A stretch of 57,521 bases of DNA from Shewanella hafniensis. GTDB taxonomy: Bacteria; Pseudomonadota; Gammaproteobacteria; Enterobacterales; Shewanellaceae. Below, piece by piece: positions 8,473-17,906 of the stretch; within the stretch, counting starts at the first letter, position 1, and each line of letters starts with the position of its first letter. The notes beneath the pieces were generated by a model that saw nothing but the letters and a program-made list of their open reading frames with translations, was not told where the DNA came from and searched no databases. The stretch covers positions 1-57,521 of the forward strand of contig NZ_BPFD01000022.1 in assembly GCF_019655335.1 (NCBI RefSeq). The letters are read 5' to 3'. Both the position numbers and the translations under genes were made by a program.

Positions 8473-9105
8473 TTACCCCTTAGCTGCCACCACAGCATCC
8501 ATCTTCTGTAAAGCCGATTGACGCGACGGCAGCGCAGACAACCTATCGCGATAAGCGGCGAGTTTAGGTGGAATAGTTTGTTCAAACAATGTGCCCCACA
8601 TTAAGGTATGGGCCAGTAAAATATCCGCCACCGAAACGTCATCACCGAGCAAGAAATCACTTTCAGGCAACATGGCTTCGGCCAATGCCACCGCCTTATC
8701 AAACTCCCATACCGCACAAGGCATGATCTGCGGATGACGCTGCGCCTCAGGCAAGGCAAACTTATGTTTACCCAAAGTCCAAAGCGGCTGCTCAAGCTCA
8801 GTAATGATGAAGCTTACCCATTGATGGTGCAAACCCGAAGCGTTACTCCCCACTGGTGGCAGCAACTTACCCTCGCCATACTTTTCTGCGAGATAAAGGC
8901 AAATCGCTGCAGATTCAGATAACACTAGCTCAGCATCCGTTAGCACAGGCACTTTACCACAGGGATTTATCGCTAAAAATGCCGCGCTGCGATGCTCACC
9001 TTTAGTCATATCCACAAAGGAAAAATCCCAATCAACCCGTAACTCTTCCAACACCCAAGCAACTCGTAATGCGCGACTGCGCGGTGTGCCATATAAAGTG
9101 ATCAT
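8473..9105 (-). CDS. Glutathione S-transferase family protein
   Basis: An N-terminal thioredoxin-like domain (MITLYGTPRSRALRVAWVLEEL, then NPCGKVPVL with the cis-Pro, then ESAAICLYLAEKYG binding the gamma-glutamyl group) is followed by an all-helical domain with FLLGDDVSVADILLAH. The latter includes the conserved N-capping Asp of the family. It probably conjugates glutathione to electrophiles or reduces peroxides in the cytoplasm; the substrate cannot be read from the sequence. Ser10 or nearby residues could activate glutathione. The start has AAGGA seven bases upstream. Length 210 is normal. Confidence 0.9.
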   Translation of the reverse strand: MITLYGTPRSRALRVAWVLEELRVDWDFSFVDMTKGEHRSAAFLAINPCGKVPVLTDAELVLSESAAICLYLAEKYGEGKLLPPVGSNASGLHHQWVSFIITELEQPLWTLGKHKFALPEAQRHPQIMPCAVWEFDKAVALAEAMLPESDFLLGDDVSVADILLAHTLMWGTLFEQTIPPKLAAYRDRLSALPSRQSALQKMDAVVAAKG

Positions 9106-9182
9106 TGCAACGTCCTTTTAGTCCGGTTAATTCGTGTCCTAACGAAGATACACTGAGTTTGCGTTAGTGCAAATCTGCCCAT

Positions 9183-9208
9183 AAAAAACGGCGCTTAATG
9201 CGCCGTTT
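9183..9208 (-). terminator. Terminator of the TonB-receptor gene
   Basis: The stem AAACGGCGC / GCGCCGTTT reads, on the minus strand, into a run of T (the A-run at 9183-9188 on the plus strand). Confidence 0.8.
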
Positions 9209-9264
9209 CGATTTCACTATACTTTGATATAAAACACTGAGCTATAGAACTCGTAGGCTTGATA

Positions 9265-11823
9265 TTAGAAGTTCATTGAGAGTTTAGTGTAAATGTAGCG
9301 ACCCATTGGATTATGTACTGATGTCACGTAACCGTAGAGGTCGGTATCACCATCACCTATAGCGAATGGTGGCTCTTCGTCAAATACGTTGTTCACGCCT
9401 AGTGTCAGCTTGAACATCTCATTGAAGCGATAAGTACCTGACATGTCGACTAAAATTTGAGCATCAATTGTACGAGTTTTGTTGAAATCTTCAAACTCAC
9501 CGATATAACTCAAATTTAAATTGGCGGCAAAGTTATCCATAGTCCAGTTGGTTGTCGCTAACCAACGATTCTTCGGATACTTATACTCTCCGGTATAATC
9601 GACCACTTGATGAGTATCATCTTTTTCAAAGTTATGCAGATAACTCCATTCAAGACCGAACTTAAGGTCGCCATAACTATCGAGTTCGAATCCATAATGG
9701 GTCGACACATCCATACCCTGAACTTCTTGCGAACCTAAGTTAACAAAGCTTGAGCGGATCACATCTAGTGCGCCAAATGTTTGACCAGCTTGAGGTGCTA
9801 GGCGCACACACACAGTGCTGTTCTGATCGTTACAATTAGCGTCATAAATATCCTGCAGTAACAACTTATCAATCTTATTATCTTGAGTGATGCTGTAGAT
9901 ATCGAAACCAATATCGAACTTCTGGCTTGGCGCCCATATCATGCCGATATTCCAAGTCTCTGACTCCTCAGCCTTTAACTTTGGGTTACCTGCAAACTCA
10001 GTCGTTTCATCAGACAAGGTACAACCTTGACCGTCGGCTGCGCAGCGATATTTATCAATTAGGAAGCTACTTTCTTCAGATGGACCTAAACCAATTTGCG
10101 CTAATGAAGGCGCACGGAACCCAGTAGACCAAGAGGCACGCGCCGTTATCTCATCACTAATACCCCATTGGAAAGCAATCTTAGGATTAGTGGTTGAACC
10201 AAAATCACTGTAGTGATCATATCGACCCGCAAGTTGCAGCTCGAAGTTATCTGTTACTGGGATAGAAAATTCAGTATACGCCGCCCATTGATCGCGATCG
10301 CCCTTAGCTGAAACAGCTTCGGTACCAAAAATCAATCCACGTTGAAATTGCTCATCCGGCTCGTCGCTGATGGCTTCTTCACGATATTCAACTCCAGCCG
10401 CCATCATGATATCGCGATCGGCAAGGGTAAATGCTTGACCTGAGATATTCGCCGCATAGGAAGTCATGGTTGACAGACCTTGGCGCACTAGACTGGTGGT
10501 AATATCATCAATGACATCTTGGGAGTTCATGGTGCCACCGAAAGGATTGTAGCGACCCGCATCGATTTCACGTTGCAAGTAATCGGTTCTGACCCAACCT
10601 TGGCTGCGGTCACCCGTTTGAGTTGACTCACTGCGCCCCTTTTGCACCGAAGCTTCCCAGTCCCAGTCTTTAACTACACCGCGTAAACCTGCGACTAAAC
10701 GTAGAGTATCAGATTCAATATCCCAACGACGCGCACCCGCATCAACAGTACGGAAACGACCGATGTCAATATCTTTACCCCAAGGGTTATTTGGATGAGT
10801 TCCAGGTACGGTTAAGCCAGCTTTCTCATCAAGTGGCGTCGGCGCACCGCCCGCTTCCGATGTATTGTGCTGGGCAGCTAACTCGAGAAAAGCGGTTAAA
10901 TCATCATTAAAGTGATATTCGAATTGACCAATAGCACCCACACGTTCAGCAGCAGGCACAACAAGGTTATACGGACCATAATCAAAGACACAAACTTCAC
11001 CGTCTATATTGCGATCGGCAGGACAAGCTGGGTCAACTGTCGGCACCCCATCCACATAAAAATATCCAGGAAAACCACGGGAAGAACGCGAATCTTCACC
11101 GCCGTAAGGACTCTGATCTGCAGTTCCAAAACGGCCTAAATCCGTTGCTGCTAAAGTATCATTTTTAAAATAGTCGAGAATGATAGAGGCACTGCCCTTA
11201 TCGGATTTCATCCCCCAAACCATGTTCGCCGTAGTTTCATTGTAACCCGTACCTGAAGCATCACCGTAGCCTAGGTTGACTTCAATGCCCTCAATGTCTT
11301 TCTTCAGGACAATGTTGACCACACCCGCAATCGCATCAGAACCATAAATAGCCGAGGCACCATCCTTAAGAATATCAATACGTTCGATAGCTGAAACAGG
11401 GATATTATTGATATCCACGAAAGAATTAGTGATACCTTCAGCAAAAGCACTCGCAGCAACACGACGGCCATTAATCAAGACTAAGGTAGCATCAGGACCT
11501 AAACCACGTAGACTGATAGATGCACCGCCGTTGGCAGTTGAATCTTGGCTATTACCACGGGTAGAAAACGCACCAGCACCGTTCGCAGGCATACGTTCGA
11601 GCAATTGCTGTAGGTTATCGAACCCCATATTAGCAATATCGTCTTTGCTGATCGATTGGATCGGGGAAGGGCCTTCGATATCTGTACGTTTAATACGAGA
11701 ACCCGTTACTTCAATACGTTCAACTTTTTCTGCGCCTTTATCGGCTGCATGGACTACTGTCGGCGCAAATGCTAAAGCAATCGCGATGGCACAAGCACTG
11801 GGTAGAATCTGAGGTCTGTTCAT
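9265..11823 (-). CDS. TonB-dependent outer-membrane receptor
   Basis: This 852-residue protein has a signal peptide (residues 1-26, ending VVHAAD). It is followed by a TonB-box-like ERIEVTGSRI and a plug domain (SPIQSISKDDIANMGFDNLQ, SISLRGLGPDATLVLINGRR, IERIDILKDGASAIYGSDAI, AGVVNIVLKK). A long 22-strand barrel ends in aromatic F (KLSMNF). It imports a scarce ligand across the outer membrane using TonB energy. The ligand is not clear. I see no Fur box or riboswitch upstream, and the family, with its large loops, often handles peptides, sugars or other organics rather than siderophores. It is a single-gene unit. Confidence 0.93.
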   Translation of the reverse strand: MNRPQILPSACAIAIALAFAPTVVHAADKGAEKVERIEVTGSRIKRTDIEGPSPIQSISKDDIANMGFDNLQQLLERMPANGAGAFSTRGNSQDSTANGGASISLRGLGPDATLVLINGRRVAASAFAEGITNSFVDINNIPVSAIERIDILKDGASAIYGSDAIAGVVNIVLKKDIEGIEVNLGYGDASGTGYNETTANMVWGMKSDKGSASIILDYFKNDTLAATDLGRFGTADQSPYGGEDSRSSRGFPGYFYVDGVPTVDPACPADRNIDGEVCVFDYGPYNLVVPAAERVGAIGQFEYHFNDDLTAFLELAAQHNTSEAGGAPTPLDEKAGLTVPGTHPNNPWGKDIDIGRFRTVDAGARRWDIESDTLRLVAGLRGVVKDWDWEASVQKGRSESTQTGDRSQGWVRTDYLQREIDAGRYNPFGGTMNSQDVIDDITTSLVRQGLSTMTSYAANISGQAFTLADRDIMMAAGVEYREEAISDEPDEQFQRGLIFGTEAVSAKGDRDQWAAYTEFSIPVTDNFELQLAGRYDHYSDFGSTTNPKIAFQWGISDEITARASWSTGFRAPSLAQIGLGPSEESSFLIDKYRCAADGQGCTLSDETTEFAGNPKLKAEESETWNIGMIWAPSQKFDIGFDIYSITQDNKIDKLLLQDIYDANCNDQNSTVCVRLAPQAGQTFGALDVIRSSFVNLGSQEVQGMDVSTHYGFELDSYGDLKFGLEWSYLHNFEKDDTHQVVDYTGEYKYPKNRWLATTNWTMDNFAANLNLSYIGEFEDFNKTRTIDAQILVDMSGTYRFNEMFKLTLGVNNVFDEEPPFAIGDGDTDLYGYVTSVHNPMGRYIYTKLSMNF

Positions 11824-12066
11824 ACATATCCCTTGTTTTATCTATTTTATTAAAATTATATTAACCATTAGAAAACCATAAATTAACAATACACAAGGTA
11901 ATGAGTTACAAACCAAAGTCAATGGGATCACAATGAAAGTTAAACTTTTGTTACATGTTGAGACAATATGCTTTCCTTCTGCGAGAATCAAAAAGGTCTA
12001 GGCACTAGAACATTCCACTCACGTGACAAATCGTGATGCTTGAATATCAGAATTTAAGGAAGATAC

Positions 12067-12606
12067 ATGGAAGACAAGATCATTCATCGAGCAGAGTTTG
12101 CCGCTAATCTAGGTTTGTATTGGTTGCTTTCAGGGGCCGCCTATTTCAGCCTCAGCATAGTCGGCATTCCCTTGTTATTACTTTGGTTCCCAATCGGGCT
12201 GTGGGGAACCCGCCGCTATATTCGTAATATGAGTGCTGAGCTCACCAGTAATAAGTTGATCGTGCGCCGCGGAATATTAACTCGTACCGAAAATACAGTA
12301 CCTTTGGACAAAATTACCGATATGGCATTGATCCAAGGTCCAATTATGCGCCTATTTGGTCTGCATAAACTCACGGTAGAAACCGCAGGGCAATCGGGCG
12401 CGGGTGCCTTGATAAGCTTAGTCGGCATAGTTGATGCGCCTCAATTTAGAACCCGCGTATTAGAACAAAAAGAGCTTCTTGCTATGCCCTTACATTCAAC
12501 GAGCCCATCGGTACAACCTGATGATGCGTTATTACAAAACGTAGTCGAAATCGCAGCAAGCCTAAAACGAATTGAAGCCTTGCTCAGCCAACAATTAAAT
12601 AGATAA
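12067..12606 (+). CDS. PH-domain (YdbS/bPH2-like) membrane protein
   Basis: Two membrane helices at about residues 17-50 (LYWLLSGAAYFSLSIVGIPL, LLLWFPIGLW) are followed by a bacterial PH domain at about 55-125 (ELTSNKLIVRRGILTRTENTVPLDKITDMALIQGPIMRLFG). This is the DUF304/bPH2 family. The C-terminal 50 residues are helical, with a short amphipathic end (LKRIEALLSQQLNR). Such proteins sit in the inner membrane, and their role is unknown. Unlike the paired ydbS/ydbT arrangement, only one gene is present here. The start has AAGGAAG at the right distance. Confidence 0.8.
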   Translation: MEDKIIHRAEFAANLGLYWLLSGAAYFSLSIVGIPLLLLWFPIGLWGTRRYIRNMSAELTSNKLIVRRGILTRTENTVPLDKITDMALIQGPIMRLFGLHKLTVETAGQSGAGALISLVGIVDAPQFRTRVLEQKELLAMPLHSTSPSVQPDDALLQNVVEIAASLKRIEALLSQQLNR

Positions 12607-12674
12607 ATTAAATAAAACGACTTTCAGTTCAATCACTTTACCTTTAATGTTGAACAACTATCTTAGCGTTAGCT

Positions 12675-12718
12675 CAGCTTTAACTTGAGTACAGCTTTAA
12701 CTTGAGTACAGCCTTAAC
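12675..12718. repeat. 17-bp tandem repeat, 2.6 copies
   Basis: CAGCTTTAACTTGAGTA occurs at 12675-12691 and again at 12692-12708, followed by a partial copy with one change (CAGCCTTAAC). It lies in the gap between the PH-domain and Nramp-like genes. It could arise by slippage; no function is evident. Confidence 0.85.
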
Positions 12719-12774
12719 ATAAGAGCGTGTTCGATTCCCAAGATTAATTTTCAATAGGTATTTTTGATAACGAC

Positions 12775-14049
12775 ATGACAGAATCCTCGGTAACCTCTTC
12801 TTCATCCTCTTGGATGACGCACCTGGCGCTTGGCATTAAAGCTATGGGGCCAGGTGTGCTTATGGCCGCAGCGGCGATTGGCGCATCGCATTTAGTTGCC
12901 TCGACTCGGGCCGGCGCCGAATTTGGCTGGCAATTAGCATGGGTGATTTTAGGGGTGAATTTACTTAAGTATCCTTTCTTTGCCGCTGGCGCACGCTACA
13001 CCGCCGCCACAGGGGAGAGTTTACTGCACGGTTACCTCAAACAGGGCCGAGGTTATTTACTGCTATTTACGGGACTGAATGTGATCGCCGCCGTTGCCAG
13101 CACTGCGGGTGTTTGCATGCTCACCGCCGCTATGTTGACCCAATTTATTCCGCTTCCCATCGATTGGTTAGCCCTATTGGTATTGCTAAGTTCTTTGGCT
13201 TTGCTGATTTTAGGCCATTATCAACTACTTGATAGACTCACTAAGATCATCATGTTCGCCTTAACGCTAACGACCTTAATTGCCGTGGCCTTAGCTTGGG
13301 ATAATGCTCAACCATTAGCGAGCAATTTTGTTTCTCCCTCACCTTGGCAATGGGCCCATGTGGGATTCCTGGTCGCCATGATGGGCTGGATGCCGGCACC
13401 GATTGAAGTGAGCGCTTGGAATTCCCTCTGGTTGCTCGAAAAACAAAAAAGCCAGACGGTCACAAAAGCACAGGCGCTGCTCGACTTTAATTTAGGCTAC
13501 ATCATCACCGCGATCCTCGCGATCGTGTTTCTGTCCTTGGGCGCCTTAGTGATGCACGGCAGTGGTGAGCACTTTTCCGATTCCGGCGCGCAATTTGCTA
13601 ATCAATTGATCAACCTTTACAGCCAAGTGATGGGCGGCGAGAGTCGTTATCTTATTGGTGTTGTGGCATTTCTGTGTATTTTCAGCACAACAGTAACTGT
13701 TATCGATGGCTACAGCCGCACTTTAGATATGGGCTGGCAGTTACTCACATCAAAGGCCAGTTCAGACAAACTCCTCACAGGGATCATGCTCGCCATCAGT
13801 GCCTTTGGTTTATTGCTAATCCTCTTCTTTAAAGGCGCACTGTTACCGCTGCTTGAGTTTGTGATGATCTTGGCCTTTATGACCACAGTCATTTTTGCTT
13901 GGTTAAACTACCGCTTAATGACCAGCAAACAGCTCCCCGAAGCCGATAGATACGACACTAAGATGAAGCTACTCTCTTGGTTTGGCCTAAGTTATCTACT
14001 GATTTTCGCGGCGCTGTTTATTTATTGGTACAACGTAATTAAAAGTTGA
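12775..14049 (+). CDS. Nramp-like transporter without the DPGN metal motif
   Basis: The 424-residue protein has about 11 membrane helices and the overall Nramp fold. Helix 1 (MGPGVLMAAAAIGASHLVAS) begins with the family's GPG. Where Nramp proteins carry DPGN it has GASH, and where helix 6 has MPHN it has MPAPIEVSAW. The metal-binding Asp, Asn, Met and His are therefore not conserved. This subfamily is common in proteobacteria. Transport of manganese or iron cannot be assumed; another cation or an organic substrate is possible. The serine-rich N-terminus (residues 4-12) is cytoplasmic. The ribosome site is weak. Confidence 0.82.
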   Translation: MTESSVTSSSSSWMTHLALGIKAMGPGVLMAAAAIGASHLVASTRAGAEFGWQLAWVILGVNLLKYPFFAAGARYTAATGESLLHGYLKQGRGYLLLFTGLNVIAAVASTAGVCMLTAAMLTQFIPLPIDWLALLVLLSSLALLILGHYQLLDRLTKIIMFALTLTTLIAVALAWDNAQPLASNFVSPSPWQWAHVGFLVAMMGWMPAPIEVSAWNSLWLLEKQKSQTVTKAQALLDFNLGYIITAILAIVFLSLGALVMHGSGEHFSDSGAQFANQLINLYSQVMGGESRYLIGVVAFLCIFSTTVTVIDGYSRTLDMGWQLLTSKASSDKLLTGIMLAISAFGLLLILFFKGALLPLLEFVMILAFMTTVIFAWLNYRLMTSKQLPEADRYDTKMKLLSWFGLSYLLIFAALFIYWYNVIKS

Positions 14050-14068
14050 TGACTAAGATGGCATGACA

Positions 14069-14095
14069 GCAATTTATGTCAGAGTCATAAATTGC
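14069..14095. repeat. Hairpin between the Nramp-like and YehS genes
   Basis: The 10-base stem GCAATTTATG / CATAAATTGC (14069-14078, 14086-14095) is AT-rich and has no proper T-run after it (ATTTGCT). It might act as a weak terminator for the transporter gene. Confidence 0.5.
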
Positions 14096-14107
14096 ATTTG
14101 CTACGCT

Positions 14108-14157
14108 GCGTTAAATTCCTGCGAAATTCTGCTTTTGAGGCGGTTTGGGTATATAAT
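14108..14157 (+). promoter_or_regulatory. Promoter-like copy of the right end of the 7-kb element
   Basis: GCGTTAAATT at 14108-14117 and GGTTTGGGTATATAAT at 14142-14157 match 7341-7391 with diverged middle bases and one indel. TATAAT is at 14152-14157, 45 bases before the yehS start. The left arm of the element is absent here. It is either a decayed copy of the element or a shared promoter type. Confidence 0.5.
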
Positions 14158-14201
14158 ACCGCCTCTTAAACCAGACAGCGCAGCCGCGCCAAGAGATGAC
14201 C

Positions 14202-14666
14202 ATGATTAATAATGATATTTTGCGCCGTTTGCGCTTCGTGTTTGATTTCAACAATGCCAAAATGATTAAAATTTTTGCCAAAGCTGGAAGAGAAGTGCCA
14301 ACAGAAGAGATCATTGCTCTGCTGCACAAAGAAGAGGAAGAAGGTTACAAAGCCTGTAATGACACCACTTTATGTCAGTTCCTAGACGGCCTTATCATCG
14401 AAAAGCGTGGCCTACGTGAAGGTGCAGAAATCCCAGCGCCAGTATCGCGTTTAAACAATAACTTAATCTTCAAAAAGCTCAGAGTGGCACTCGAAATGCG
14501 TGAAGAAGACATAGTTGCAGCCTTGGCTCTAGCCGAAGTGCAAATGTCAAAATCAGAACTGAGCGCGCTGTTCCGCAATCCGGATCATAAGAATTTTAAA
14601 GAGTGCGGCGATCAAATCCTGCGTAACTTTATTCGCGGCTTATCACTTAAGTATCGCGGTGAATAA
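14202..14666 (+). CDS. yehS: DUF1456 family protein, YehS homologue
   Basis: The 154-residue protein consists of two similar DUF1456 repeats. One starts NDILRRLRFVFDFNNAKMIKIF and ends at CQFLDGLIIEKRG; the second starts NLIFKKLRVALEMREEDIVAAL and ends at CGDQILRNFIRGL. This two-repeat layout matches E. coli YehS, of unknown function. Two in-frame ATGs exist, at 14196 and 14202. I choose 14202 because GAG lies six bases before it, whereas it directly abuts 14196. Confidence 0.85.
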   Translation: MINNDILRRLRFVFDFNNAKMIKIFAKAGREVPTEEIIALLHKEEEEGYKACNDTTLCQFLDGLIIEKRGLREGAEIPAPVSRLNNNLIFKKLRVALEMREEDIVAALALAEVQMSKSELSALFRNPDHKNFKECGDQILRNFIRGLSLKYRGE

Positions 14667-14690
14667 CGCAACACATCAGTTTTTCATATC

Positions 14691-14716
14691 AAACGCAGCT
14701 TAGGCTGCGTTTTTTA
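14691..14716 (+). terminator. Terminator after yehS
   Basis: The stem AAACGCAGC / GCTGCGTTT with a four-base loop is followed by T-rich sequence. Confidence 0.85.
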
Positions 14717-14939
14717 TATCCGATTTAGCTATACCTAAAGTTGCTTAGGCATAAACAACAGCATAACAATTCCATCTGAAGTACCTCATAAATCCTGTTT
14801 AAAACAGCGGACTTTTTTACTGCTGCAAAAAAAACCACAAATACCTCGTTCCACGGACAACAAAGATCACATTTCATGATAACCTTACGTGACTTACAGC
14901 ACGTATTGACCACTTAAACAATAACTCAAAAGGTTACCC

Positions 14940-16628
14940 ATGGACGATAATAAACGCCCCCTCTATCTTCCGTTTGCAGGACCTGCCATTCTTGAAGCCC
15001 CACTGATTAACAAGGGCAGTGCATTTTCTGAAGAAGAGCGTATTTTCTTTAACCTCGAAGGCTTAGTTCCCTATGCCATTGAAACGATTGAGGAGCAAGC
15101 TTCCCGCGCCTACGATCAATTTAGAAGTTTCAACAACGACTTAGACAAGCATATTTACCTACGTAATATCCAAGACACTAACGAGACCTTATTTTATCGT
15201 CTAGTGCAAAATAACATCAGCGAGATGATGCCCATCATCTATACGCCGACGGTAGGTTTGGCTTGTGAACGTTTCTCGAAAAACTACCGCCGCAACCGTG
15301 GTTTGTTTATCTCCTATCCGAACAAAGATAGGATCGATGACATTCTCAATAACTCGACTCGCCAAAAAGTTAAAATCATCGTTGTTACCGACGGTGAACG
15401 TATTTTAGGCCTTGGCGATCAAGGCATTGGCGGCATGGGGATCCCTATTGGTAAGCTGTCACTCTACACTAGCTGTGGTGGCATCAGTCCGGCTTATACT
15501 CTGCCTATCACTTTAGACGTAGGCACAGATAATCCGCAGTTGTTAGAAGATCCTATGTATATGGGCTGGCGCCATCCGCGCATCGGTGGCGAAGAATACG
15601 CCGAGTTTATCGAAGCCTTTATGCAAGCCGTACATGTGCGTTGGCCAGACACTTTGATCCAGTTCGAAGACTTTGCCCAAAAGAACGCCATGCCGATCTT
15701 AGAGCGTTATAAAGATCGCTATTGCTGCTTTAACGATGATATTCAAGGTACCGCTGCCGTTGCCGTCGGTTCATTGCTGGCCGCTTGTAAAGCTGCAGGT
15801 ACTGAATTAAATCAACAACGTATTGCCTTCCTTGGTGCGGGTAGCGCGGGTTGCGGTATCGCCGAAGCTATAGTGGCGCAAATGGTGTCCGAAGGGATCA
15901 GCGACGAGCAAGCTCGCACGCAAGTATGTATGGTTGACCGTTGGGGCTTATTGCTAGACAACATGCCTAACCTGTTGCCATTCCAGCAAAAATTGGCGCA
16001 GAAATGCACCAATATCCAAAACTGGAGTAATTTCAGCGACAATATTTCATTATTGGATGTAGTTAACAACGCTAAGCCAACCGTGCTGATTGGCGTATCC
16101 GGCGTACCGGGTCTGTTCACCGAAGAAATTATTCGCGCTATGCACAGCCATTGTGCCCGCCCGATTATTTTCCCACTGTCGAACCCAACCAGCCGTGTTG
16201 AAGCGACGCCAAAGGACATTTTGCATTGGACCTCAGGTCAAGCACTCGTCGCCACGGGTAGTCCGTTCGAGCCCGTTGTGGTCGATGGTGAAACCTATGA
16301 GATTGCCCAGTGTAACAACAGCTTTATCTTCCCAGGTATTGGCTTAGGCGTATTAGCGTCTGGTGCCCGCCACGTTTCCGATGCCATGTTAATGGCCTCA
16401 AGCCGCGCACTTGCAGAATGCTCGCCACTGGCAATCGACGGTAGCGGCCCATTATTGCCGAAACTTGAAGATATCCACGCGGTCAGCAAGCACATTGCTT
16501 TCGCCGTAGGTAAAGTCGCAGTTGAACAAGGTTTAACGCTGCCAATGAGCGATGAAATCTTACAACAATCAATTGAAGGCAATTTCTGGAGTCCAGAATA
16601 TCGCCGCTACAAACGCACTTCGTTCTAA
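14940..16628 (+). CDS. maeA: NAD-dependent malic enzyme
   Basis: The 562-residue protein matches the large bacterial malic enzymes (SfcA/MaeA), which oxidatively decarboxylate malate to pyruvate with NAD. Visible features are [32 protein letters not shown], the catalytic Lys in [11 protein letters not shown], the metal-binding [14 protein letters not shown] and [15 protein letters not shown], and the dinucleotide-binding [29 protein letters not shown] lies near the end. Length is typical. AAAAGG lies six bases before the ATG. It links the TCA cycle to pyruvate and is a single-gene unit closed by a strong terminator. Confidence 0.97.
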
Positions 16629-16689
16629 GCATAACGTTGCCGCGACTTAAGTCGTGGCAACGCAGCTTTAGCTAAGGGTTTGTGCTAGC

Positions 16690-16723
16690 AAAAAGCCCGT
16701 CACTGCAAAGTGACGGGCTTTTT
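16690..16723. terminator. Two-way terminator after maeA
   Basis: The stem AAAAAGCCCGTCA / TGACGGGCTTTTT has A- and T-runs on both sides. It serves maeA and the convergent gene at 16757. Confidence 0.9.
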
Positions 16724-16756
16724 GATTTTCAGACTCAGCGCTTATTTCAATAAAAA

Positions 16757-17191
16757 CTAAGGCGCCATCACCTGTTTAAAGCTATTGAGCATAGAGCGAT
16801 CGGTACGTGCTTTTTTCAATTTGCGTAGGCTTTCTTTGAGCGATTCATCGGCTAAACGGGTGAAGATACCGTTATATTCTTGCTCTTGGATTTCACCATC
16901 GGTATCAGCCTGCTCAGAAATCTCTTGGGCAACACGGCTCAACTGCAACCAAGCATTCGCAATATAAAAACCGTGGAATGCGGCTTGCTCCATAAGATTA
17001 CGCGCGCTAGCAGGCAAAGATGCCCAAGCTTGGCTAAATTTGCCCTCTCTGTCTTCCAACAGTTCAGCGCACAGGCTTTGATATGCAGCCAATAATCCAT
17101 CCGGAAGTTTTGCCATTGGCAGCACTTTATTCGCAACATTGTAAGAAATCTGCTCGGCAGTTTCACGGTAAACAGCTGATAATTCACTCAT
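16757..17191 (-). CDS. Conserved hypothetical helical protein
   Basis: I do not recognise the family. The 144-residue product has no signal peptide or membrane helix and looks all-helical. The C-terminus is strongly charged (DESLKESLRKLKKARTDRSML). It starts 36 bases after the end of no other gene on this strand; the PAP2 gene lies upstream at 17228-17752, so the two could share a transcript. Codon use matches its neighbours, which supports a real, vertically inherited gene. Confidence 0.6.
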   Translation of the reverse strand: MSELSAVYRETAEQISYNVANKVLPMAKLPDGLLAAYQSLCAELLEDREGKFSQAWASLPASARNLMEQAAFHGFYIANAWLQLSRVAQEISEQADTDGEIQEQEYNGIFTRLADESLKESLRKLKKARTDRSMLNSFKQVMAP

Positions 17192-17227
17192 AAAAAATCT
17201 CGATTAACATTCATTCAAAAAATAGAC

Positions 17228-17752
17228 TTAAAACTGACCACTCACATATAAACCATAAACGCCGTTACCTGCTATCGGTGTGACAGTAATTCCTTCATAG
17301 GGCTGAGTAAAATACCAACCCGCTAGTGCGCCAATTGCAGCACCCGCTAACACGTCTTCTAGGTAATGTTGATCGCTCGCCACTCGGGTATAGCCAACAT
17401 ACGATGCCGCGACATAGGCGGGTAAACCATACTGCCAGCCATAACGTTGCTGAATAAACGTCGCCGCCATAAAGCTGTCAGAGGTATGACCCGATGGGAA
17501 CGAATCATCGCCACTACCGTCGGGTCTGTCTTTACTCACGCCATATTTTAGGCCTTCAACAATTAATCGACTCGATACTGCCGCCTGAATTAACTGCCAA
17601 CTACCGTCGTAACCGTCTTCATAAAATAACGTCGCGCCCATTGCCGTTGCGGGGAGCAATAAATGCAATACATCGCCCGAGGTTTCTAAATCTGAACCCG
17701 CCCAACTATTGCTGCTTATCATAAGTAGGGCAGCACAAAGTAATTTTTTCAA
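17228..17752 (-). CDS. PAP2-family phosphatase, exported
   Basis: The three PAP2 signature blocks are present: KYGVSKDRPDG, SFPSGHTSDSF with the catalytic His, and RVASDQHYLEDVLAGA with the second His and the Asp. A signal peptide at residues 1-18 (LLCAALLMISSNSWA) and further hydrophobic segments place it at the inner membrane or in the periplasm. Likely substrates are lipid phosphates or phosphomonoesters. A TTG start is used, with AAGGA seven bases before it. It precedes the 144-residue hypothetical gene by 36 bases. Confidence 0.88.
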   Translation of the reverse strand: MKKLLCAALLMISSNSWAGSDLETSGDVLHLLLPATAMGATLFYEDGYDGSWQLIQAAVSSRLIVEGLKYGVSKDRPDGSGDDSFPSGHTSDSFMAATFIQQRYGWQYGLPAYVAASYVGYTRVASDQHYLEDVLAGAAIGALAGWYFTQPYEGITVTPIAGNGVYGLYVSGQF

Positions 17753-17906
17753 GGGTGATTCCTTTTTAGAATAATTTTCAAGGCGAAGTTTATACCTTGA
17801 TCACTAGCCGAATGCAAAATTGCGATACATCTATATTCAAAATGAACAAACAAGTTATGCTAAGCTCATTATTAGCTATTGATTTTAATGCGAACAGGAA
17901 ACTTTT

